In this document: positions 1-8,686 of the stretch, in pieces
Numbering within the stretch: the first letter of the stretch is position 1
How the letters are laid out: each line of letters starts with the position of its first letter
Assembly: GCA_001600635.1 (NCBI GenBank)
Contig: BCKL01000019.1
Location: 440,990 to 504,989, forward strand
Length of the DNA: 64,000 bases
Origin: Leucosporidium creatinivorum
Lineage: Eukaryota > Basidiomycota > Microbotryomycetes > Leucosporidiales > Leucosporidiaceae
Reading direction: 5' to 3'
Translations under genes and position numbers: made by a program
The notes under the pieces: generated by a model
What the model saw: only the letters and a program-made list of their open reading frames with translations
Database searches by the model: none
Told to the model about the DNA's origin: nothing

Positions 1-48
1 GTCAGCCTTCAAGCGCGGCGATCTTTTCTCGGCTCGAGGGCGACGTAC

Positions 49-592
49 AATCGGGCAGCTCTGCTCGGAACTCGCCGACGACAGCTTCCAGCATAGACTG
101 CATCGCTCTCCTCGCATCCGAATCCTCCCCTCCCGAGCCCTTCTTCTCCCTCTCAATCTCATCCCACCGCCTAATCTGCCCATTCCTCACTTTAACCCTG
201 CCCAGCCCTCGAATCACCGGCATCCGCTCCATCCTCCCTTTGATCTCCCCCGGCGACAGCGCCCACCAAATCTTGAGACTGCGGTACATCTCCTCGAATC
301 CATCAACGCGACAGGTGTTGACGCGCTGGGCCGTCTCGAACCAATGCGCAAAGCCTGGTGGAGGTTCCCGTTGATGCTGACGCCAATACCGAGCTGTAGC
401 TTCTTCGTAGGTCGATGAGCGCTCGGCCTGCTGCTGTGCATGTCGGGCTTTGGCGTCCTTCAAGAGCTTGAGGACTGGGTGCTGTGACGACGGCCGAAGA
501 GCATGTAGGGCAAAGAGGACGAGAGTGAGGGTGCTGAAGGCGAGCGGTATTCGTAGCCGCGAGTGTGCCAGCACTGCTATTAGCGACACCAT
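49..592 (-). CDS. GT90 (CAP10-like) glycosyltransferase, 5' exon only
   Basis: This is the first coding exon of a gene that runs off the left edge. The exon encodes 181 residues. A hydrophobic stretch at residues 14-33 reads as a type II signal anchor. It is followed by a basic/Gln-rich stem and, at residues 69-85, YWRQHQREPPPGFAHWF, the signature that opens fungal GT90 (CAP1/CAP10, capsule-associated) luminal domains. The family transfers sugars such as xylose in the Golgi; the exact activity here cannot be told. The exon ends at a GTACGT donor (48 down to 43). A GCTGAC branch motif lies at the very edge, so the apparent stop at 2-4 is intronic. An upstream in-frame ATG at 664 would add 24 residues before the anchor, so 592 is preferred. 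The catalytic core lies outside the window. Confidence 0.72.
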
Positions 593-1142
593 CGAGTGAG
601 ACGAAGGAGCGAAAGTCCGACAACTCGCTCCTCGCGCTCGACTTTCAATTGCTCGCGAGACCAACTTTTGATCTCTCCAGTCCCAGGTCCTTTCAAAGCA
701 CTGTGTGAAGGTACACAGCCGCCAACAGGCGCTAGAAAATGCCCTCTGCTTAGCCAGTTAGTCGCGAGAAGCACCTCCTGAGCAGCTGGCTCGCTGCGAA
801 CGCGCCGAGCAGGCGACGAGACGCCTGCGCCTGCGACCAGCTTGGGGGCAGTTCGAAGGCCACTAAGAGACGTAATGAAGCAGCCCTGTGACCCTCAGAG
901 TCTGCATCGACGCTGCACGGTTGTCTAAGCTCTCGCCGAACTCGCTGGCCGAGCGCCGAGCTTTCCGTCACGTCTCATGCTGGCTCCTTCGCACTCGCGA
1001 TCACTCGGAGGGTCATGTTGAATAGTAAAATAATGTGTCGATTAGATATGCCCTCCGACCTGGGTCGGGCTATGTACAGCTATGAGCAGAATGCGAGGAA
1101 ACCGGGCGTTGGGAAATGGATGGTCTAGAAGAGACTCCACAA
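593..1142. other. Intergenic: GT90 upstream region and elongase 3' end
   Basis: No convincing gene. Both flanking genes are on the minus strand, so this holds the elongase 3' UTR and the GT90 promoter. Only short overlapping reading frames with no splice-consistent coding pattern were seen. Confidence 0.5.
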
Positions 1143-2656
1143 TTAAGGGTTCTTCTGGAGGGTGGTCTGCCTGACGAGCTCGACACCCGAAGCCTTGAGG
1201 ATCTGAGCCTCGGAAGGGGTCTGGTCGGCGGGAGCGGCGACGGCGGCGGCCTTCTTGGTCTTGTAGGTCGCGCGGTAGAAGGCCTGTAGGGAAGGGGGTC
1301 AGCATGCGAAGCTCAGAAGAGAGCGCGGGAGTAACGCACGATGAAGAGGAAGAGGTAGGAGGTGAGGAGGGCGCATCCGAAGACGGCGGCTCCCTCGGTT
1401 CCGGCGCACTGGCCAAAGTGAGGGAGGGAGGTGGGGGCGTAACGAGAGACGAAGAGGGTCCAGGCTGTGTGGGAAGACTAGTCAGCGATGCTCCGGAGAT
1501 GTAGCTTGCGAAGCTGAGGAGGCTCACAGGCAAAGTACTGCGAAGGGAGAGGTCAGCGAGAGCTCATTCGACCAAGGTGAGAGGGAGCAACTCACGACAA
1601 CGCAAAGATCGATGATGAACTGGGAGATCTGCATGGTAGTGAGGTACTTCTTCCACCAGATCTTGTAGCCAGCGGCTGAGGAGAAGAAAGCCGAGGTCAG
1701 CTTTCGGCGCCCAGTAAGGCGAAATAAGAGAGTAACGCACTGGTGGCGAAGTAGTAGTAGTACATGAGGACTGTAGAGCGAGAAGCGCGGGCGCGATCAG
1801 CTACATGCTTGCGACGAAAGAGCGAGACGAGTCCGCGACTCACCGTGGACGGTCAAGTTGAGAACGATGGGGACCCAGGAGACGGAAGTCTTGCCGTTGA
1901 GCTGAACGAAGGTGAGGAGAGCAGTGGCCGAGTGGTGGAAGACGTGGAGGAACTTGAGAGGCTTCTTCTTGGCGACGAGGAACATGGTGTCGGCGAGCTC
2001 CCAGTCTGTCAGGTTGTAAGGCGAGCGTCAGTCTTGTCTTTTCGTGAGAGCAGGAGCGCCGAGTTCAAAACTAACACTTGAACTGTAGGAGAAGCGCGAA
2101 AGCCAAGTCAGCGCGCTGTTCCCAGCGAAGGCCGAAACGGGGGCCGAGCAAATCTCAGGCTCACGTAGTTGTTGATCATGTAGAACTGCTCCATCTTGGG
2201 AGTCCACGCCTTGGTGTTGCAAATGGAGCCGAGAAGTCCCTCGCGCGAGATGATGGGAAGAAGCTGTACAGAAGAAGGAGGTCAGCATAAGTCTCCGTCG
2301 CGCTTGGATCGCGTCGCGCTGTTGTTACTCACCTCTTCAAGCATGACAGCGAGCAAGAGACCCGAGCCGACCGAGAGGAGAACGTTGTGCACCATGAACA
2401 AGCCCTTGAGCTCTGTAGGAAGCGGTCAGCGGAGCTCCGAAGGCAGCGAGAGGCGAGCGGCAAACATACTGAAGGGCTTGCGGTCCTTCATCCACGACTG
2501 TGCGGTGAAGATGATGGCGAGGTAGCTAGCGAGAGCTCCCAAGACCTCCTTGTAGGTCGACAGAGGCGTGGCTCCCGGCACATAGGTCGTGAAGAGCGTC
2601 GCCGGGAAGTCGGGCTTGGGCAGCGCGCTCAAGGCGGTGTAGACGGGCGCAAACAT
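1143..2656 (-). CDS. ELO-family very-long-chain fatty acid elongase (3-ketoacyl-CoA synthase)
   Basis: ELO proteins condense malonyl-CoA with acyl-CoA in the ER membrane, the first step of fatty acid elongation for sphingolipids and membrane lipids. Visible family signatures are [12 protein letters not shown], the histidine box HVFHH, the following [12 protein letters not shown] block, and MYYYYFAT. Several hydrophobic segments are present, and a Lys-rich tail ends in QKNP and a TAA stop. I read about ten exons, all with GT-AG ends and CTGAC-type branch sites; two are microexons of 7 nt (2076-2082) and 10 nt (1528-1537), required to keep the family consensus. The chosen start has a CACCATG context and is preceded on the coding strand by a CT-rich leader; an upstream ATG at 2839 in the same frame looks like leader. 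Which chain length it makes is unknown. It is transcribed divergently from the fatty acid hydroxylase gene. Confidence 0.92.
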
Positions 2657-3629
2657 GGTGGAAAGAGGTGCAGCCGAGGTGAAGGTGAAAGAAGATGTAA
2701 AGGTGACGAAAAAAGCGAGAAGACGGAGCGAAAGCGAGATGAAGAAGGAAGAGAAAGAAGGGGAGGGCCGCGCGAAGGACTTGTCGACTTGGACTCGCCG
2801 AAGGGGTGCGCTCGGACTGGCCGGGGAAGCAGCTGTCATGACAATCCTTCATTATAGGCGACCCACGAGACTAGCTCAGGATGAACCTTGCGGAGATTCG
2901 CAGAAGGGTGCAGCCTCCTCGCATCCTCGTCCCATCCTCTGCGCTCATCTCCCTGCGGCCGCCTCCAGCTTTCTGCCAGCCCTCGGCCCCCGCCTTTTAG
3001 CTGGCCAAGCTACGTCGTGTCGGCTCGTGAAAACAGCCTGCTGTGGGCTGGTGAGGTGTACAACGCCAGATTCGAGCGGCAGATCACCGACATGTGCTCC
3101 TGGATGTCGTGCAAGAGGACGTGCACGACTCCTCGAGAGCCTTCCCTCTTCGGCGATGAGCTCGGAGGCGGCTGGGCTCTTTCAGCTTGGCGCTAGATTT
3201 CACCAGATTGCTCGGAGGTCAGTGGTATACTCTGGTACTCACTGTAGAGCCACCCTCGAATTTCTGTAGTCCGTAACGACGAGCTGGCGGGCTTTCGAAG
3301 TCGAAGTGTTCGTTTCGGCGCGCGCCTGCTACCCCATGGAGAACCGTCGAGGTGGTGGGTTGACGTCGTTCATTATGAGAAAGAAGATGACCCGACTGAA
3401 TCTGTGGGCTCCGCATACAAAACTCACTCCCTACGCACTTTGAACTTAGTGCAGGCCATGGCCCGACCCCCTTCACCCGCCGAGCGCGGAGATCAGCGTC
3501 AGTCTGAAGGGGAGATTTCACACGCTGACCCTCCTTCTCGCGTAGACTCGTTCCGACTTTGAACGGACGCATCTTGCTCCCCTCCCCTCATCTCCAACCT
3601 TTCACCACCTCTCGCTGTTCGACACCACC
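2657..3629. promoter_or_regulatory. Shared divergent promoter, elongase / FA hydroxylase
   Basis: About 970 bp between two divergent lipid-metabolism genes. The first 110 bases next to the elongase are CT-rich on its coding strand, and 3575-3629 is CT-rich on the plus strand; both look like 5' leaders. No coding gene is supported in between. Confidence 0.5.
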
Positions 3630-5328
3630 ATGGCCGTCCCCTTCCTCACTCGAGGACTCAGCTTCACGCACGAAGAGCCTTCCGCTCTCTCCACCCCGTC
3701 GTCACCTTCTGCATCTGAGGACTCTCGCGAGTCGTCGCCTGCCTTCGACTCTCCCAACCCAGACGATGCTTTCGAGCCTCTGGTCAAGCCCGAGCGCCGG
3801 ACGACTACTCAAGGCAAGGATTGGCGCCGTCCTTCCAACATGCACGAGAAGAGCTTCTGGGATGTGAGTTACTACTTGCGCGTTCGAGGCGACCCCGCCT
3901 GCATGCGATCTCGAACTGACTAGTCGTTTCTCGCTCGCAGCGCACCTGGTCCGAGAAGCTTCTCACCTCGACTCTCATGTCGGACGACCACCACTACGTT
4001 TACGAGGAGAACCGAGGACCTGTTCGTGAGTGCTCGAGATTTGCAACCGAGTCGCACGAGCCCCTAACTGACCCAAATCCCGCTTCCCTCAGCCTCGCAA
4101 CCGATGTGGAAGGATCATGCTTTCCTCATCCCGACCACCTTCGCCGTGCCCATCTTGCAGCAGATCTGCTTCATGTACGGATGGCAGTGGTCCAAGCCTG
4201 TAGCTTTCGGCATCTACTTTCTCGGTCTTCGTGAGTTTGACCGCCACTTGACCATCGCCGAGCTCGGCGCTGACCTTGACCTCACTCGCAGTCGCCTTCT
4301 TCCAGCTCTCGGCTCTTCGCTTCGACAAGCTGGGAAACAAGTACGGTCTCTTCGACGAGAACCACCGTGGGCGCGACCGCATCCCCGAAGCCAACGTCGA
4401 CATCATGGGCGTGAGTTGAACTCGGGCTCGGCTCGGCTCGCTCGCTCGACTTTCGCTGACTTCGTGTCTTCTCTCGAGCAGGGCGGTATCCTCATGTACT
4501 TCCTCTTCCGCGTCGGCTACAACATCACGTTCAAGTATGACCCCACCGTCGCGCCGCTGAGCGAGTTCACCTGGACCTACATCCTCCGCTGGCAGGCGTG
4601 GTTCATCATCATGGACTACTTCTTCTACGCCTACCACCGCGCTACCCACGAGGTGAGTCTTACACCAGTTGAGAAGCTGCACTAGAGCGCAGATGTCGAG
4701 CTGTGGGAGCTGGCCGAGCCGGAGAACTTGCGCCGAACCGACGCTGACCTGTTTCCTCGCTTTCCCTCGTTTCTCTCGTTGTACTCTTGTGCAGATCGAC
4801 TTTTTGTGGTCGGTTCATGCCCTACACCACTCGGCCAAGCACTCAACCATGGCACACGCCATCCTCGGGACTCACGCCCAACATTTCATGGAGATTGTCG
4901 TGATTCCGACACTTACTTCGGCAATTGTACCTCTCTCTTGCGGCGAGCAGTGGGTCTTGTACCTTTGTTTGGCCTACGTGGAGACGCTAGGTCACTCGGG
5001 AGTGCGGATGCATGCTCCGTGCACCAACACCTGGCTCAGCACATTGCCCTTCGGAACTGAGATTACTATCGAAGACCATGATCTTGTACGTACAGCTCTT
5101 CTCCAGCCTCTCATCCACACGCTAACCTGCCGACCTACAGCACCACCGTTACGGCAAGTCGGGCAAGAACTACGGCAAGCAGACGATGATCTGGGACGTG
5201 CTCTTCGGAACTGTACGTTGTCACTCCTTCTTACCGACGACTACGTCACTGACTCTATTCTCCTACAGAGGGAGCACCGAGTCGAGACGGCCGACTGCCC
5301 CACTCGCTGGATCAACAGCAAGTTCTGA
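3630..5328 (+). CDS. Fatty acid hydroxylase / sterol desaturase superfamily protein
   Basis: A predicted 389-residue, eight-exon membrane di-iron enzyme. Exons run approximately 3630-3863, 3941-4025, 4093-4230, 4292-4410, 4482-4652, 4795-5085, 5141-5212 and 5269-5328, all with GT-AG ends. The N-terminal ~75 residues are Ser/Pro/acidic and probably cytosolic, followed by hydrophobic segments. The metal-binding histidine clusters are all visible: HRATH, then HALHHSAKH, a central GHSG, and EDHDLHHR. The order matches PF04116 (ERG3/ERG25/AGMO-type). The motif spacing is not that of ERG25 C4-methyl oxidases or ERG3, so I keep to superfamily level; AGMO-like or sterol/sphingoid hydroxylase activity are possibilities. 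The start has a CACCATGGC context. It faces the elongase across a shared promoter, consistent with but not proof of co-regulated lipid metabolism. Confidence 0.88.
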
Positions 5329-5966
5329 GCGCGCCGAGCGGGCCCCTTCCTTAGACCGGCGCTCCGCCTTGTACCTCAGTAGCTTTGTCCATAGCCGTCT
5401 CACCGAAGACAGAACCACATTCACATTGCATTACACCTCGTTATCTATTCCCATCCTCTCCCAGTACGAGCGTAAGGACTTGTGAACTGAGCCGCTCGGC
5501 CGAGGTTCGACGATCACCGCTGGCTCAGCAGCTCGCTTCCGAAGCGGCCGGTTCTGGCACGCTACAGCTCTCGTAGATCTGTACGTCAGCTGGTGCGAGC
5601 GAGAAGGTCGACCTCGGCTCAAATTCGCGTGCAATTGAAGACGCTCTCGTGGCCTGCGAATGTCTCGCCGACGTCTCAATCACCACGAGAGGATCGCTCG
5701 CTCGCTCATCCTTCTCAGCTTCCGAGATACGGTCAGAAGGGTCTTATCACAGTAGATATACCGGCACTTTGAGCTCTATCTCGCTGTGTGGCTGAGGTGA
5801 GGAAGACGGAGCCGAGGCGCCGACTTGCCGCTGCTCGCGCTCTCGAGCGCTCGGAAAGAGAAGACCGGGGTACACAGGTGCTAGTAATGACATCAAAAGG
5901 TACTGCTGGAGGTCTATACAGATGAACGTGGCTCTCTAGGTGGAGGAAGATGGTGCGAGGCGGAGG
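5329..5966. other. Convergent 3' region
   Basis: About 640 bp between the 3' ends of the hydroxylase (plus) and the alpha/beta hydrolase (minus). It holds 3' UTRs; no gene or repeat recognised. Confidence 0.5.
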
Positions 5967-8225
5967 TCAAGCCTCGTTGCGAACCCTGAGGGGCAGAGGA
6001 AGGCGAGTTAGCACCGCTCTACACTCGACGCTCAGGAAAGCAGACTCACCAGCGCATCACAGTCCGGAACGACTCCCCATGGCCCATCATCGACTCGCCA
6101 TGCTTCTGCTTGGCGAAGATCTTGAGTCCCGCCGACTCGTCCATCCCTTCGGCGGCGAGGTAAGCCGAGATCCTAGGAGTATCGACGATGGCGTCGCGCT
6201 CGGAGAGGAAGACGGAGGCCTTGGAGGCGTCGCCGAGGTTGGGGATGTCGGTCGGCTGGAGGAGGGAGGAGATCCAGTCGAAGTTGCGTTGGAGGGTGTT
6301 GGCGACGCCGAGCTCGCGGGCGACAAAGTAGCGCATGAGGAGCTGCATGGGCGACTTGGCGGCGGCGTAGAGGAAGTTGTAGGGGAGGGAGGGCTCCCAG
6401 AGGGCTGTAGGGGGACGAGGGAAGGTCAGCCTGATGTCACAGAGCCGGGAAGGAGAGGGGGCGAGTGGAAGGAGAGAGGAAAGGAGAGGGGAAGGAGAGA
6501 GAGAAGGAGAGAGAGAAAGAGAGAGTGAGGGAGGGAGAGAAGGAACTTGCCGAAACAGACTGGATCGACGAGGCAAGACCTCTCGACGAGCGCGGGAGCA
6601 GCCTTGAGAAGCCAGCCGTGGACGATGGTGCCGTTCGAGTGCGAAAGGACGGTGATGCCACTCTTGTCGAAGCCGTTAGACTGTATAAGAAAGTGAGAAG
6701 GTCAGCGCCTATTCGAAAAAACCCGCTCCAGCCGGCGCGAGCTCACCTTGGACATCTCGACGATGGAAGCCGACGACTCCTCGGCGCATGGTGGGTTGAG
6801 GTAGCGAGGGTTGAAGAGGCTCATGGAAAGGTGAGGTTGAACGAGGATGGCGAGAGGACGATCGGTGTAGGCCTTGGCGTGAATCATGGTGTTGAGAATG
6901 GGAGCGTCTGCGAAGTAATCGAGGTCAGCTCATCGCACTCGGTCGCGAGACGGGGCAGATGACTACTCACACTGAACGGGACCAATGCCGAGACCATGCA
7001 GGAAGACGAGCGGCCTGTACTTCTCCTCGGCCGCGCGATCGGCCTTCCAGCCCTTGGGGATGCGAATGTAGTACTTCATGCCGCCGTAGACGCGCTCCTC
7101 AAATCCCCACTTGCGCAATGCGAAGCGGTAGACCTGTTGAGCGACCCAGATGAGGCCGTAGAGGGCGAGAGGACGCGAGAGGACCTTGACGCGGTCAAGG
7201 GTGAGGCGAATGACCCTGTTGCCCGACTTGCCTTCGGGCAGGTTGGTCGCGGCGCGGGCTTCCCAGAGGTTGGCGGTCGTCTCCACCGTTTCGAGCTTGT
7301 CGCGACCGAGGTTGCCGTCTTGTGGGAGCGCTGAGATGTCGATGCCTTGCGAGACGGAGGCTCGACGCCCGCGGACGACGTCCTCGAGGGGAAGGCCATG
7401 CAGCGACCACGACAGCCATTGCTTGATATCGTCGCGAGAGAGGGAGGAGATGGGAGCGCCATGGAACCAGTGGCGAGCGGCCTCGCGAAAGTCGACGGCT
7501 CGAGGGTCGTCCTGCTCGAGCTTGGTCGAGAGGAAGGAGAACGAGTTGGCCAGGCTCTCCTCGTCCTCGAAGACGGGCTGAAGAGGGCTCTTGCTGCTGT
7601 GGTCGGACGAGTCGGAGCCGTATCCCGAGTCGAGGGAGAGCGACTTGCCCCTCCTGGGAAGCGATGACCCTTCGGCGATTGAGCTTCGGCTGCGATGCGA
7701 GGAAAACAGGTCAGGTCAGATTGTTGCCGAGGATGAGCACTTGACTACTCACCGAGAAGATGCTGCAGAGCTACAGTTGGACGACGGTGCGGAGCTGGGC
7801 TCGCCCATGCCCGAGGAGAGGACAGTCCTCACGACGTTGCGAAGGCTTCTCGGATCCTTGCCCAGGTCCGGGCGCCTACGGCTGACGTTGTAGGCGAGAA
7901 TGTGGTAGATGATGCCAAAGATGGTCTCGACGAGGAAGTAGGAGAGGAAGGCGAAGTGGAGTGCGGATGAGGGAGGAGCAGCGACGCCGTAGAGGCCGCC
8001 TCGAGGTAGAAGGGCGGTCGCCGAGTAGAGGACGTAGATGTAGGCGAGTCTGTAAAGGCTATAAGTCAGCTCTACTTCTCGTCAGGAGGTGGACAAGACG
8101 CACGGCTGGACTCCAGCAAAGGACGCGATGATCCCCAGGACGACAGTCGCTCGAACGCGACTTCTGACCGAGCGCCGAGTCGGCTTCGGCGAAGATTCTG
8201 GGAATGCGAAAGGCGAGGGTGCCAT
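5967..8225 (-). CDS. Alpha/beta hydrolase, membrane-associated
   Basis: A multi-exon serine hydrolase. The N-terminal ~110 residues contain hydrophobic helices (VVLGIIASFAG; then one beginning LAYIYVLYSATAL and another around YFLVETIFGIIYH), followed by a Ser-rich linker. The hydrolase core shows PLVFLHGLGIG (oxyanion HG motif), the nucleophile elbow LSHSNGT (S-x-S-x-G), and a C-terminal KQKHGESMMGHGESF with the candidate catalytic His. Substrate is unknown; lipase/esterase is a reasonable class. The last exon codes only VRNEA after an intron with a GCTAAC branch, ending at TGA 5967-5969. One intron (6405-6550) appears to use a GC-AG pair with GCAAGT donor. The start has CACCATGG context; an in-frame ATG at 8246 is an alternative adding seven residues. 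It shares a 460-bp promoter with the MFS gene. Confidence 0.82.
6448..6543 (-). repeat. Polypurine (GGAGA) simple-sequence tract inside an intron
   Basis: About 95 bases of almost pure G/A on the plus strand, i.e. a long CT tract on the coding strand of the alpha/beta hydrolase. It fills most of the 146-nt intron 6405-6550, about twice the usual intron length here, and lies upstream of its branch site. Confidence 0.75.
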
Positions 8226-8686
8226 GGTGCTGGCGAGGGGGGACATGGCGGTAGAGGTGGTGCTGAGAGGAGGAGATGCTGATGAAAACGCGCAAAGTGG
8301 TGTGGATGGAGATGCGCCCATAGGGCGAAGGGTCGGAAGGCTGCGAAGGGGGACGGTCAGCCTTCTCGTCATGGATGGTACGACGCTGGGGAAGCCTCCG
8401 CACACTCGTTTCATTATAGCAGAGTTCGCTGCGTTGCCCTCCCGAGTGTACTTGGAGAGAAAAGCTCCCTCCCTCCTACCCCGCTCTCTGACGACACTAG
8501 GGAGCGCGAAGCGGGAAGGGCTCAGCTCCGTCGTCGCTGGCGCTGGGGTAAAAGGGATGTCATCACTCACCAAAGTCTCGAGGCGCCCGAGGCAAAGCCT
8601 TTGAGCGTGTTTGCGTGTGCTAAGTCGAGCTCCTCCCTCCTCGTCGTCTGCCTTCGCCGAACAAATCGCCTGCACCTCATCCAAGC
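8226..8686. promoter_or_regulatory. Divergent promoter, alpha/beta hydrolase / MFS transporter
   Basis: 460 bp between two start codons on opposite strands. Reading frames crossing it are extensions of the N-terminal hydrolase frame and have no independent support. Confidence 0.5.

Noticed and set aside
1-5. Stop codon ending the GT90 frame at 2-4
   Set aside because: The TGA is part of a GCTGAC branch site within an intron starting at the GTACGT donor at 48, so the gene is truncated by the window and not by a stop.
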